This document shows positions 25,729-35,604 of a stretch of DNA of 64,000 nucleotides, in pieces. Below the pieces are notes generated by a model. That model worked only from the letters and a program-made list of their open reading frames with translations, was not told the DNA's origin and ran no database searches. The position numbers were made by a program, and so were the translations under genes. How positions within the stretch are numbered: position 1 is the stretch's first letter; each line of letters opens with the position of its first letter. Source of the DNA: an uncultured Desulfovibrio sp. (lineage in GTDB: Bacteria; Desulfobacterota; Desulfovibrionia; Desulfovibrionales; Desulfovibrionaceae); the NCBI RefSeq assembly GCF_910584445.1, contig NZ_CAJUBO010000012.1:25737-89736 (forward strand). The letters are read 5' to 3'.

Positions 25729-28700
25729 ATGAGTAACCCCTTTTTCGATCACCCGATTCTGAATTCTCCCTATACCTTGCCCGTGAAGCACTGGGAACTT
25801 GACGAGAGCGGGCAGCCCACGCAAAAAATTCTGGATTTTCGCCGCCCGGCCAGCTTCATCACTCCCATCCCCAAGCCAAAAAAACGCACAGCGCAGCAGG
25901 GAACCCTCCTTGGGAACGCCACCGCCATGGAGCTCTCCACCAAGGAGCAGGAATACGAGCTGGCCACGCGCATCAACGAATTGCGCAGCACAATCACAGC
26001 ATGGCGCAACCTGCCAGACCCAAAAAATTGGAAGGTCACGCCGGAAACGACTCGTCTGTTGCAGCACTGGAGGCATCACGATTTCAGCGGCATTCGCCCC
26101 TTCTTCTGCCAGCTGGAAGCAGTAGAAACAGCCATCTGGCTGACGGAGGTCGCTCCCAGGGACGGCAAGCGCGGAGAAAAATTTCTTGAATATCTGCAAA
26201 ACGCCAATAACGATGCCAATCCCGGCCTGCCGCGTCTGGCCCTGAAGCTCGCCACCGGTGCGGGTAAAACCACGGTCATGGCCATGCTGATCGCCTGGCA
26301 GACCATCAATGCTGTGCGCTACCCGAACAGCAAACGTTTTTCCCACGGTTTTCTGGTGGTCACGCCCGGCATTACCATCCGGGATCGGCTCCGCGTTCTT
26401 CTGCCCGCCGATGCGGAAAGCTACTACCAGTCGCGCGAACTGGTGCCTCCTGATATGCTGCGCGACATCCAGCGGGCCAGAGTGGTCATCACCAATTATC
26501 ACGCCTTCAGATTGCGCGAAAAAACCGAGCTTTCCGGCGCGGGCAGGGCACTTCTGACCGGCAGGCACGGTGACGCACTCAATACCCTGGAACCGGAAGG
26601 GCAGATGCTGCAACGGGTCATGGGTGAACTGATGGGCATGAAAAACATCATTGTGTTCAATGATGAAGCTCACCACTGTTATCAGGAACGGCCTGAAAGC
26701 GCCAAAGAAGAGATCACGGTTCTGGAAGATGAAGAAAAGAAGGAGGCCAGCAGCGAAGCCAAGGCCAACAATGAGGCGGCGCGACTGTGGATCAACGGCC
26801 TCAAAACTGTGCAGAAAAAGCTGGAGATCAGTCGTATTTTTGATCTCTCGGCCACACCGTTCTTTTTGCGTGGTTCCGGCTATGCCGAAGGAACGCTTTT
26901 CCCGTGGACCGTGTGCGACTTTTCGCTCATGGACGCCATTGAATGCGGCGTGGTCAAGCTGCCGCGCGTGCCGGTGGCGGATAATATTCCCAGCGGCGAG
27001 ATGCCGAAGTTCCGTGACCTGTGGAAAAATATCCGCAAGGATATGCCCAGGGCGGGGCGCGGCAAAAATCAGACGCTTGACCCGCAAAAGCTGCCCACAC
27101 TGTTGCAGAATGCGTTGGATGCCCTGTACGGACACTACAAGGATACCTATGCGGCATGGCAGGCGGAACATATGAATGTTGCCCCCTGCTTCATCATCGT
27201 GTGCAACAACACGGCGACCTCAAAGCTGATTTATGATTATGTATCCGGCTATGTGGATACTGCCGGGCAATTCCATAATGGGCGTTTTGAACTCTTCCGC
27301 AACTTTGACGAGAACGGCAACGCGCTTTCCCATAGCCGCACCTTGCTCATTGACAGCGAACAGCTCGAATCGGGCGAAAAACTGCCCGATGATTTCCGCA
27401 AAACCTACGCTGAAGCCATAGAACGTTTCCGACGCGAAGCTTTGGAACGTGGCGGAGCTTTGGCCGAAGAGTTGCGGCGAGGCAAAGAAATAGACGACAG
27501 CGTTCTCCTGCGCGAAGTCATGAACACGGTGGGCAAACCCAATACCCTCGGCGGCGACATCCGTTGCGTGGTTTCCGTTTCCATGCTCACGGAAGGGTGG
27601 GACGCCAACACTGTCACCCATGTTCTGGGGGTGCGTGCCTTCGGTACCCAGCTTTTGTGCGAACAGGTCATCGGCCGGGCCTTGCGCCGTCAGAGCTATG
27701 ATCTCAATGAAGAAAAGCTGTTCAACACCGAATACGCCGATGTCATGGGCATCCCTTTTGACTTCACGGCCCAGGCGGTCAAAGTTCCGCCGGTCAAGAC
27801 ACGCCCGACAGTCCACGTCAAAGCCGTGCGGCCGGAACGGGACAGGCTGGAAATAACCTTTCCCAGAGTGGTCGGCTACCGGGTCGAATTGCCCAGGGAA
27901 CATATCCGCGCCCAATTCACGGAGGATTCCCGCCTCACGCTCGACCCCGATCTGGTGGGTCCCACCGAAGCCCTCATGGCGGGCATTGTGGGCGAAACCG
28001 CCACTGTCCGGGTAGAGGATCGCAAGGATATGCGCCCCTCCACCATCATTGCCCATTTGACCAGTCATTACCTGCGTACCAAGCAGATGGATGATGACGG
28101 CAATCCAAGACTGTACCTCTTCGGACAAATCAAGAAAATCATCCAGCAATGGCTGCGCGAGAACTATCTGGAATGCCTGGGTGGCACCTACCCTGCCATG
28201 CTTCTTGACCGCCGTCTGGCGGATATGGCCTGCGAAAAGATCCATGCCGCCGTCAACCGCGCGGGAGTGCAGGATGCCGGTGAAAAGCCGCCTGTGCTTG
28301 CCCTGCTTGACCCGTACAATCCCACCGGCTCTACACGTTATGTGAACTTCACTACCTCCAAAACCGACCGTTGGCAGACCGCCGCCGACAAGTGTCATGT
28401 GAACTGGTGCGTTCTGGACAGCGACTGGGAAGGGGCCTTCTGCTACGCGGCGGAGCAGAACCCGCGCGTGTATGCCTACGTCAAAAACCACAACCTTGGT
28501 TTTGAAGTGCCGTATTCCTGGCAGGGACAGGAACACATGTATCGTCCGGACTTCCTGTTGCTGGTGGATGACGGCCACGGCCCGGATGACCTGCTGCATC
28601 TGGTGGTGGAAATCAAGGGCTGGCGCGACGAACAGGACAAGGCCAAAAAAGAGGCCATGGACGTATTCTGGATCCCCGGCGTCAACAACCTCAAAAGCCG

Positions 28701-28836
28701 TGGCCGCTGGGCCTTTGCCGAGCTGAAACGTGTCTATGCGCTGGAAGGTGACATGGAAGCCAAAATCAGGGAAGCCTTTAACCTCATGCTGGACTCTGCG
28801 GCTTCCATACCTCTGGAGGGCCAGAGTGGAATTTGA
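25729..28836 (+). CDS. DEAD/DEAH-helicase restriction endonuclease (BPTD_3080-like, type III-like)
   Basis: A 1035-residue restriction protein. It has superfamily-2 helicase motifs LATGAGKTTVMAML (Walker A), FNDEAHHCY (DEAH-like Walker B), LSATPF (motif III) and QVIGRALRR (motif VI), then a C-terminal PD-(D/E)xK nuclease with YRPDFLLLV and VVEIKGW. It should translocate or unwind DNA and cut unmodified target DNA, paired with the methyltransferase encoded downstream. Length and architecture match the type III-like restriction family usually called BPTD_3080. Start ATG 25729 is chosen from the promoter position and because MSNPFFDHPILNSPY looks like the natural N-terminus. Confidence 0.88.
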   Translation: MSNPFFDHPILNSPYTLPVKHWELDESGQPTQKILDFRRPASFITPIPKPKKRTAQQGTLLGNATAMELSTKEQEYELATRINELRSTITAWRNLPDPKNWKVTPETTRLLQHWRHHDFSGIRPFFCQLEAVETAIWLTEVAPRDGKRGEKFLEYLQNANNDANPGLPRLALKLATGAGKTTVMAMLIAWQTINAVRYPNSKRFSHGFLVVTPGITIRDRLRVLLPADAESYYQSRELVPPDMLRDIQRARVVITNYHAFRLREKTELSGAGRALLTGRHGDALNTLEPEGQMLQRVMGELMGMKNIIVFNDEAHHCYQERPESAKEEITVLEDEEKKEASSEAKANNEAARLWINGLKTVQKKLEISRIFDLSATPFFLRGSGYAEGTLFPWTVCDFSLMDAIECGVVKLPRVPVADNIPSGEMPKFRDLWKNIRKDMPRAGRGKNQTLDPQKLPTLLQNALDALYGHYKDTYAAWQAEHMNVAPCFIIVCNNTATSKLIYDYVSGYVDTAGQFHNGRFELFRNFDENGNALSHSRTLLIDSEQLESGEKLPDDFRKTYAEAIERFRREALERGGALAEELRRGKEIDDSVLLREVMNTVGKPNTLGGDIRCVVSVSMLTEGWDANTVTHVLGVRAFGTQLLCEQVIGRALRRQSYDLNEEKLFNTEYADVMGIPFDFTAQAVKVPPVKTRPTVHVKAVRPERDRLEITFPRVVGYRVELPREHIRAQFTEDSRLTLDPDLVGPTEALMAGIVGETATVRVEDRKDMRPSTIIAHLTSHYLRTKQMDDDGNPRLYLFGQIKKIIQQWLRENYLECLGGTYPAMLLDRRLADMACEKIHAAVNRAGVQDAGEKPPVLALLDPYNPTGSTRYVNFTTSKTDRWQTAADKCHVNWCVLDSDWEGAFCYAAEQNPRVYAYVKNHNLGFEVPYSWQGQEHMYRPDFLLLVDDGHGPDDLLHLVVEIKGWRDEQDKAKKEAMDVFWIPGVNNLKSRGRWAFAELKRVYALEGDMEAKIREAFNLMLDSAASIPLEGQSGI

Positions 28837-28897
28837 ACGCTTCAAGGCCGGTCATTGGCAGCAACGCATGCAGTTTAATTCCCGATTCTCGGAATAA
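28826..28897 (+). pseudogene. Short stump of a lost gene between restriction and methylation genes
   Basis: A GTG with a good TGGAGGG site six bases upstream starts 23 codons (EFERFKAGHWQQRMQF and on) that overlap the restriction gene's stop. The opening resembles N-termini of Fic/DUF4172-type proteins (short, basic, H-W-Q-Q), but the frame soon ends in the repeat block. I read it as the remnant of a third gene that once stood between the two; the family guess is weak. Confidence 0.35.
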
Positions 28898-28959
28898 GCT
28901 GCTGCCTTATTCCGAGAAAAGTCATTTTCTCGGAATAAGAAGTCGCCTTGATCCGAGAA
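28886..28959. repeat. Two tandem inverted-repeat pairs between restriction and methylation genes
   Basis: TTCTCGGAATAAG (28886-28898) pairs with CTTATTCCGAGAA (28906-28918). The same motif recurs at 28927-28939 and pairs with a near copy at 28947-28959 (one base differs). Four related sites in 74 bases look like protein-binding operators or two consecutive hairpins in the leader of the methyltransferase gene, and could set methylase expression relative to nuclease. Confidence 0.6.
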
Positions 28960-28986
28960 AAGCAACCAAGCAAAAGGCAGGCCATC

Positions 28987-31800
28987 ATGCCCCCCAAAAA
29001 GTCCGGCCGGAAAAGTATAGAAACGCTGACCCATGACGAAGCCAGGCGGGTGAACATCCCCACAGCCGAACTTTCTTCCGTGGCCCGCACCAGGGATATC
29101 GCACCTGTGACCGTGGCTTTTGAACGACGTGATGCGGATTTGGACCCGCAGCTCATCTGGCGCGGCAAATACGGTCCGGACGGCATTGCGGGTGAAAACG
29201 GCGAGTTGCTGGTCAAGGCCGCGCCCCTGTATATTCAGGAAAAAGTCCACCCCAAGGCGCTCATTGATGATTTGCGGCGGGAGAGCGAGGCGCGGGCCCA
29301 AAAGAGCGCCGCGTCCGAGCAGGAACAGTTCAGCCTGTTCGCCGACTTCAACGGCCTGCCCGAAGGCGCGGACAAGACGGAATTCTACCGGCACGAGCAG
29401 AATTGGGCCAACCGGCTGATCCTGGGCGACAGCTTGCAGGTCATGGCCGGGCTGGCCGAACGCGAGGGACTGCGCGGGCAGGTGCAGTGCATCTATTTTG
29501 ACCCGCCCTACGGCATCAAATTCAACAGCAATTTCCAGTGGTCTACCACCAGCCGCGACGTGAAGGACAACAAGGCCGACCACATCACCCGCGAACCGGA
29601 ACAGGTCAAGGCTTTCCGTGATACCTGGAGAGACGGCATCCACAGCTACCTGAGCTACCTGCGGGACAGGTTTATTGTGGCGCGGGATTTGCTCACGGAA
29701 AGCGGCAGTATCTTTGTGCAGATTGGCGATGAGAACGTGCATCGGGTGCGGGCAGTGCTGGATGAGGTGTTTGGGGAGGAGAATTTTGTCAGCCAGATAA
29801 CAATTCAAACGACTACTGGTTTTTTATCAAGCTATATTAGTAATATGTCAGATTTTGTATTATGGTATGCTAAAAATAAAGATTTTACTCAATACCATGC
29901 TCCATATTATAGAAAAACGTTTAAATTAGGCGATGGTAATGCTAAATGGCTTATGTTTGATGATTTTTCATATCGTGGAGTATCAGCACAAGAAAAACAA
30001 GGAATAATCCCTATTCCTGAAAATACAAAACTATATAAGCCTGATAATATTATTTCTCAGGGTAGCGCTACAGAAAAGCAGCCATTTCTATTTCATGGAA
30101 AAATTTATGATACATGGGGTAAAAATTCACATTGGAAAGCCAACTATCCTACAGGAATGAATAGACTTGGAAAGGCAGGACGCATACATATTGCTGATAA
30201 TTCAATTCAATATGTACGCTATCATGATGATTTTAATGTATCTGTATATGGTAATATTTGGAATGACACTGGAACAGGCAACTTTACTGATGAAAAATTA
30301 TATGTAGTTCAAACAAATATTAAAATCATTGAACGCTGCATCCTCATGGCCACAGACCCCGGCGATCTCGTCCTTGACCCTACCTGCGGTTCCGGTACTA
30401 CGGCCTATGTGGCCGAGCAGTGGGGGCGCCGCTGGGTCACCATCGACACCTCGCGCGTGGCCCTCGCCCTGGCCCGTTCCCGCATCATGGGCGCGCGTTA
30501 CCCCTATTATCTGCTGGCCGACTCTCCCGAAGGGCAAAAGAAAGAAGCGGAACTGGCACAGAAACCTGTGCCGGATCGGCCCACATACGGCAACATCAGA
30601 CATGGGTTTGTCTACGAGCGTGTGCCGCACATCACCCTCAAATCCATTGCCAACAATGCGGAAATAGACGTTATCTGGGAAAAATGGCAGCAAAAGCTGG
30701 AACCGTTGCGCGAGAAGCTCAACGCCGCTCTGGGCACGACGTGGGAAGAATGGAAAATTCCCCGCGAAGCAGATGAGGCCTGGCCGCAGGCAACTGCCAA
30801 AATTCATGCCGACTGGTGGGCGGCCCGCGTCGCCCGGCAAAAGGAAATTGACGCGTCCATCGCCGCCAAGGCGGACTTTGAGTTCTTGTACGACAAGCCC
30901 TATGTGGACAACAAAAAAGTGCGCGTGGCTGGCCCCTTTACCGTGGAGAGCCTTTCCCCGCACCGGATACTGACCGTGGACGAAAACGATGATATTGTCG
31001 ATCCGCTGGAACGGGCAGTGCGGGACGGCGCGCAGGACTTTGCGTCCATGATACTGGAAGAGCTGAAACGCTCCGGGGTCCAGCAGGCGCACAAGGAAGA
31101 CAAGATCGTGTTCACCGCGCTCAAGGGCTGGCCGGGCGTGCGCTACATCAACGCCGAAGGCAGATACATGGAAGGCGAAACCGAGCGCCGGGCGGCCATC
31201 TTCATCGGGCCGGAATTCGGCAGCGTCACCCGCCAGGATCTGGCCGCGGCGGCGCGGGAAGCGGGCGAGGCGGGTTTTGAACTGCTTATTTCCTGCGCCT
31301 TCAACTACGACGCAGCTTCCAGCGATCTGTCCAGCCTCGGCACGGTGCGGATTCTCAAGGCGCGCATGAACGCCGATCTGCACATGTCCGCGGACCTCAA
31401 GAATACGGGCAAGGGCAATCTCTTCGTTATTTTTGGCGAACCGGATATTGTCATTGAAGATGCCCCCAATAACCAGATTCAGGTCACGGTCAAGGGCGTG
31501 GATGTCTTTGATCCGGCCACGGGCGAAGTGCGCAGCGATGATCCGGACACCATTGCCTGTTGGTTTATCGACACCGACTATAACGAAGAATCGTTCTTTG
31601 TGCGCCATGCCTACTTTTTGGGAGCGGGTGATCCGTACAAATCTCTCAAGACCACCCTCAAGGCCGAAATCGACCGCGAAGCGTGGGAAAGCCTGCACAG
31701 AGCCACTTCCCGCCTCTTTGACCGTCCCAAATCCGGCAGAATCGCGGTCAAGGTCATCAACCACCTGGGCGACGAAGTGATGAAGGTGTACAGGGTGTAA
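28987..31800 (+). CDS. Beta-class site-specific DNA methyltransferase (type III Mod-like)
   Basis: A 937-residue adenine- or cytosine-N methyltransferase. The catalytic DPPY motif comes first (IYFDPPYG near residue 172) and the SAM-binding DPTCGSGTT follows near 462, the circular order of beta-class enzymes such as type III Mod. The intervening target-recognition segment (codons ~268-448, positions ~29790-30330) is strikingly AT-rich, while both flanks are GC-rich, so the specificity domain was probably swapped in by recombination. The long C-terminal half resembles partner domains of BPTD_3080-type systems. Start ATG 28987 has an AAAGGCAGG site. Confidence 0.88.
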   Translation: MPPKKSGRKSIETLTHDEARRVNIPTAELSSVARTRDIAPVTVAFERRDADLDPQLIWRGKYGPDGIAGENGELLVKAAPLYIQEKVHPKALIDDLRRESEARAQKSAASEQEQFSLFADFNGLPEGADKTEFYRHEQNWANRLILGDSLQVMAGLAEREGLRGQVQCIYFDPPYGIKFNSNFQWSTTSRDVKDNKADHITREPEQVKAFRDTWRDGIHSYLSYLRDRFIVARDLLTESGSIFVQIGDENVHRVRAVLDEVFGEENFVSQITIQTTTGFLSSYISNMSDFVLWYAKNKDFTQYHAPYYRKTFKLGDGNAKWLMFDDFSYRGVSAQEKQGIIPIPENTKLYKPDNIISQGSATEKQPFLFHGKIYDTWGKNSHWKANYPTGMNRLGKAGRIHIADNSIQYVRYHDDFNVSVYGNIWNDTGTGNFTDEKLYVVQTNIKIIERCILMATDPGDLVLDPTCGSGTTAYVAEQWGRRWVTIDTSRVALALARSRIMGARYPYYLLADSPEGQKKEAELAQKPVPDRPTYGNIRHGFVYERVPHITLKSIANNAEIDVIWEKWQQKLEPLREKLNAALGTTWEEWKIPREADEAWPQATAKIHADWWAARVARQKEIDASIAAKADFEFLYDKPYVDNKKVRVAGPFTVESLSPHRILTVDENDDIVDPLERAVRDGAQDFASMILEELKRSGVQQAHKEDKIVFTALKGWPGVRYINAEGRYMEGETERRAAIFIGPEFGSVTRQDLAAAAREAGEAGFELLISCAFNYDAASSDLSSLGTVRILKARMNADLHMSADLKNTGKGNLFVIFGEPDIVIEDAPNNQIQVTVKGVDVFDPATGEVRSDDPDTIACWFIDTDYNEESFFVRHAYFLGAGDPYKSLKTTLKAEIDREAWESLHRATSRLFDRPKSGRIAVKVINHLGDEVMKVYRV

Positions 31801-31819
31801 AGGTATACGAGGTATTGTG

Positions 31820-32488
31820 ATGGACCCAAAAGACAAAGATTTTGAGATTTCACGAATTTTACCCTTTGAATACGCCGTTAATTTATTTCAGAATAATGAA
31901 CTTTTCTTTTCCAAACCTTCATCGTGGGATGATCCCTATGAAAAGTTAAATGATTATTCAAATGAAAAGCATACTCGAGTAATTTTAGCACAATGCTGGT
32001 GTAAAACAGGATATTCAGATGCCATGTGGAGAATTTTTTCTCAAAGGAAATGCCTAAAAAACTATGGACCAGGAATACAAATTCGAACCCATGTTTCTGA
32101 ATTAAAAAATATTATTAATGATGTAAAAGATGAATATAATTTTAAGTTATATAGCAGTAGCGTTAATTATATATCTTTAAGAAAATATCGTGAAATAATT
32201 AAAACAGAGAGCAGAATCAAAATGGCTTTTATAAAACGCTATGCATTTCGCCATGAACTTGAATACAGATTTTTAATTAATTCAAGTATCTCAAATAAAA
32301 ACTTTAAATGGTATGAAAATGGAGTCAATATTAAACTTAATAGGAAATTATCCGATATAATCCATAAGGTTTTCATTGATCCTTTTGCCTCTCCGCACCT
32401 TGTCAATGCAGTTCGTGACTATCTAAAAAAATTGGGCATACCCTGTTCACAGTCTTCAATATATAAAGAACCTGTTCAGGCTAGCTAA
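31820..32488 (+). CDS. DUF2971-family protein, second copy
   Basis: A 222-residue AT-rich gene placed between the methyltransferase and the RelE-UvrD gene on the same strand. It has the DUF2971 opening (FEYAVNLFQNNELFFSKPSSWDDPYEKL) and the LAQCWCKTGYSDAMWRIFS block that parallels CFSQNKDLLSQWRG in the copy at 15457. Tight placement in the restriction operon suggests an accessory defence role, but none is known. A GAGG-like site precedes the ATG at 31820. Confidence 0.72.
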   Translation: MDPKDKDFEISRILPFEYAVNLFQNNELFFSKPSSWDDPYEKLNDYSNEKHTRVILAQCWCKTGYSDAMWRIFSQRKCLKNYGPGIQIRTHVSELKNIINDVKDEYNFKLYSSSVNYISLRKYREIIKTESRIKMAFIKRYAFRHELEYRFLINSSISNKNFKWYENGVNIKLNRKLSDIIHKVFIDPFASPHLVNAVRDYLKKLGIPCSQSSIYKEPVQAS

Positions 32489-32507
32489 TCTGTTTTGGGA
32501 CTATGTG

Positions 32508-34598
32508 ATGGAATTTCGTATCTCTGACACCTTCACCGCCAGTTTATGCAGACTGACCGCCGACGAGCAAAAGCTGGTCAAGCAGACAGCTTTTGATGCG
32601 CAGGTCAATCCGGCCAGTCCTGGGCTTCGTTTTCACAAGCTGGATCGCGGCAGGGACAAAAATTTCTGGTCCCTGTCTGTGGGCATGGACATCCGCATTA
32701 TCGTCCATCGCACGGCGCAAAGTTTGCTGTTCTGCTATGTGGATCATCACGACAAGGTTTACGCGTGGGCGGAAAAGCGCAAACTGGAAGTGCATCCGCA
32801 AACCGGCGCAGCCCAGATTGTGGAAGTTCGTGAAGTGGTGCAGACCGTTACGCGGCCTGCGACTGAGCGTACAACAGGGCGTGCCCTGTTCGTGTCTGTT
32901 TCTGATGAACAGCTCTTGCGTTGTGGTATTCCTGCTGAATGGCTTCCCGCAGTACGGGCTCTCGCCGATCAAGATGCCTTGCTGGAACTGGCATCGCATC
33001 TTCCGACCGAAGCCGGTGAAGCTCTGTTGGATATGGCTTTGGGACGGATGCCTACTCTTGTGAGCTACGCCGCCCTTGCACCGGTAACTCAGGATTTTTC
33101 TGTCGCGTTTCAGCATCCGGATGCTCAACGCCGTTTCCGTCTCATGGGCAGCGCGGAAGAATTGCAGCGCGCCTTGGAATACCCGTGGGACAAGTGGCTG
33201 GTTTTCCTTCATCCCGATCAACGCGCCTTGGTGGAAGGGCGCTTCAACGGACCGATCAAGGTATGCGGCTCCGCCGGAACGGGAAAAACCGTTGTTGCCT
33301 TGCATCGTGCGGCACATCTGGCACGCACCAACCCGGATGCCCGAATTTTGCTCACTACTTTAAGCGACCCACTTGCCCATGCCTTGCGCAACAAACTCAA
33401 CTGCCTGCTGGCCCATGAGCCAAAGTTGGCCGAACGTATCGATGTACGGGCTCTGTCAGCGCAAGCACAACGCCTGTTCCGCCTGCGAGAACCGGATATT
33501 GCCAAAGGCATCACACTTGCCACCAAAGCACACATTTTGGACATTCTGCGGCAGAAAGTAGCGGCTTTGCACCTTAAAGGATACACGGAACGTTTCCTGT
33601 ACGCCGAATGGCAGGAACTGGTGGATGCCCGTCAACTAACATCCTGGGAAGAATACCGTGTTACCCCGCGCCTCGGCAGGAAAACTCGCCTTTCCGAACA
33701 GCGGCGCCAAGCCGTTTGGGCCGTATTTGAACGTGTGAACAACGCGTTAGCGGAGCAACATCTTTACACGGAAGCATCTCTCTATACCCGATTGTCATTC
33801 CTGATGGCCGAAACGGCAAATCCGCCTTTTGATTTTGTTGTCGTGGATGAAGCGCAGGATTTGAGCTATGCGCAAATGCGTTTTGTAGCCGCGCTCGGCG
33901 TACACAGGCCGGATGCCCTCTGCTTCTGTGGTGATCTTGGGCAACGCATTTTTCAGTTGCCTTTCTCCTGGAAATCGTTGGGTGTGGACATTCGGGGGCG
34001 TTCCTTTACCCTGCGCGTCAACTACCGCACGTCACACCAGATACGCAGTCAGGCCGACAAGCTGCTGGATGCCGAACTCGCCGACGCCGACGGCAACGTG
34101 GAAAAGCGGAGCGATCCCATTTCCGCTTTCAATGGCCCGCAACCCGACATCCTTTCTTTTGCGTCAGAAGAAGAGGAAAGCCAAGCTGTGGCACGATGGC
34201 TTGCCACACGTCGAGGCAACGGTGTGGCTGCGCGGGAAATGGCGGTCTTTGTCCGCTCTGAGGCGGAAATCCCCCGCGCCGAGGCCGCGTTGCGTCAGGC
34301 AGAAATTCCCTATGTCATTCTTGACAGAGAGATGGATATTCCCAAGGACAGTGCCACTATTGCTGTCATGCACCTTGCCAAGGGGTTGGAGTTCCAAGCC
34401 GTAGCGGTCATGGCATGTGACGCCGACGTTATTCCATCTCAGCAAAGAATAGAAGATATGGGCGATGATACGGATTTGGAAGACGTGTACAACACCGAAC
34501 GTCAGCTTTTGTATGTGGCCTGTACGCGGGCGCGGGATCATTTGCTGATCTGTGGTGTGGAGCAGACATCGGAATTTCTGGATGATTTACTGATGTGA
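32508..34598 (+). CDS. RelE/ParE-like domain fused to UvrD-type helicase
   Basis: A 696-residue protein. The first ~90 residues resemble a RelE/ParE toxin fold (LRFHKLDRGRDKNFWSLSVG, then DIRIIVHRTAQSLLFCYVDHHDKVYAWAEKR). From about residue 240 it is a UvrD/Rep-like superfamily-1 helicase: GSAGTGKTVVALH, VVDEAQDLSYAQ, LRVNYRTS, VMHLAKGLEF, and NTERQLLYVACTRARDHL. Fusions of this kind occur in bacteria and some are active nucleases or helicases; a role in defence is inferred from its position after a restriction-modification pair. Start ATG 32508 is preceded by a weak site and follows the DUF2971 stop by 19 bases. Confidence 0.85.
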   Translation: MEFRISDTFTASLCRLTADEQKLVKQTAFDAQVNPASPGLRFHKLDRGRDKNFWSLSVGMDIRIIVHRTAQSLLFCYVDHHDKVYAWAEKRKLEVHPQTGAAQIVEVREVVQTVTRPATERTTGRALFVSVSDEQLLRCGIPAEWLPAVRALADQDALLELASHLPTEAGEALLDMALGRMPTLVSYAALAPVTQDFSVAFQHPDAQRRFRLMGSAEELQRALEYPWDKWLVFLHPDQRALVEGRFNGPIKVCGSAGTGKTVVALHRAAHLARTNPDARILLTTLSDPLAHALRNKLNCLLAHEPKLAERIDVRALSAQAQRLFRLREPDIAKGITLATKAHILDILRQKVAALHLKGYTERFLYAEWQELVDARQLTSWEEYRVTPRLGRKTRLSEQRRQAVWAVFERVNNALAEQHLYTEASLYTRLSFLMAETANPPFDFVVVDEAQDLSYAQMRFVAALGVHRPDALCFCGDLGQRIFQLPFSWKSLGVDIRGRSFTLRVNYRTSHQIRSQADKLLDAELADADGNVEKRSDPISAFNGPQPDILSFASEEEESQAVARWLATRRGNGVAAREMAVFVRSEAEIPRAEAALRQAEIPYVILDREMDIPKDSATIAVMHLAKGLEFQAVAVMACDADVIPSQQRIEDMGDDTDLEDVYNTERQLLYVACTRARDHLLICGVEQTSEFLDDLLM

Positions 34599-34678
34599 GA
34601 AAATATTTTTGAGACTCCGATTCAATTTGCGGAAAGAGTGGTGGAAAAATCCCCACACTGGAACTATATTTATCGTCA

Positions 34679-35338
34679 TCATCTTCCAGTGAAAAAACTG
34701 ATTGCCAGTTGCACCATTTTAGCTCCGCCTGAAATTCGTCTTTTCGCTTCAGGATTAGATTCCATACTTTGCAATAATGATGAGAGAATATCTACTGCAA
34801 GATGGGTTGCTTTTAATTCTGGACGATCGTATGGTTTATTATTCAAGGCAAGGTCTACACTTTTTAGCACTAACAAGCCACGTTCCAATTCTTCTGCGTC
34901 AAAATTGCAAAACTGTTTTGCGGCTTCAAGAACGTATCCTATAATTTCGAGAAGATTTGAAACTTTAAGCTTATCATAATATTTTTTATACACCTGTGTA
35001 TTTAATGTAAGGCATGTTTGCCTCGCATATATTTTTTGGATTGCATCAGAACAAAATGATTGCGTATTTTGTTCTTGCATATATTCTGTGATTGCAATAC
35101 TTAATGCATCTACATTCATTTTTAAATCATTTGCATTAAGTAATTCTGGATTTACTTGGAATACACTTCTTGGACGTATCCAGGATGAAAAAATATTAAG
35201 TGCACGTCTTCGTATCGTAGGGAAATGCAAACTCGAATTTATAGCATTAATCTTATCTGCACGACAAGAACTTTTCGCTTTCACCAATATATCAAAAAGC
35301 AATTCACTCTGATCCTGATTTTCAATTGAGCTAAGCAT
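34679..35338 (-). CDS. Unknown AT-rich protein at the island's right end
   Basis: A 219-residue mostly helical protein (MLSSIENQDQSELLFDILVKA..., CNFDAEELERGLLVLKSVDLALNN) with no motif I recognise, no signal peptide and no obvious membrane segment. Its codons are far more AT-rich than its neighbours, and it faces inward from the attachment end. Such lone inward-facing genes at island ends are often late cargo. Confidence 0.55.
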   Translation of the reverse strand: MLSSIENQDQSELLFDILVKAKSSCRADKINAINSSLHFPTIRRRALNIFSSWIRPRSVFQVNPELLNANDLKMNVDALSIAITEYMQEQNTQSFCSDAIQKIYARQTCLTLNTQVYKKYYDKLKVSNLLEIIGYVLEAAKQFCNFDAEELERGLLVLKSVDLALNNKPYDRPELKATHLAVDILSSLLQSMESNPEAKRRISGGAKMVQLAISFFTGR

Positions 35339-35482
35339 ATTCTTATCTCAGCGTTTTTTAATTATTGTAATCACCATATCCCATTCACCCGGTTCTCAAC
35401 TGTGGGTTTGATAATTAGCCTGAAAATCGCTCAAAATCCATATCCCTGAGTGGTCCCGTCCAAGGCGCGAAAAATTTTAATC

Positions 35483-35555
35483 TGGTGGGAATAGTGGTGG
35501 GACCAAATCCCGCCTATGCAAAAGGGCTTACGGTTTTCATCGTAAGCCCTTGATT
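35483..35555 (+). repeat. Element end repeat, right copy
   Basis: Two GGTGGGAA units, the AAATCCCGCCTATGCAAAAG-type stretch, and a stem AAGGGCTTACG (35522-35532) with CGTAAGCCCTT (35541-35551). It closely matches 16466-16540 and here runs directly into the tRNA 3' segment, showing the undisturbed order. Confidence 0.65.
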
Positions 35556-35559
35556 TTCT

Positions 35560-35604
<45 letters not shown>

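Noticed and set aside
28833..29036. 67-codon plus-strand frame across the repeat block
   Set aside because: Another frame over the inverted repeats and the methylase start; the composition is not protein-like and it has no start signal.
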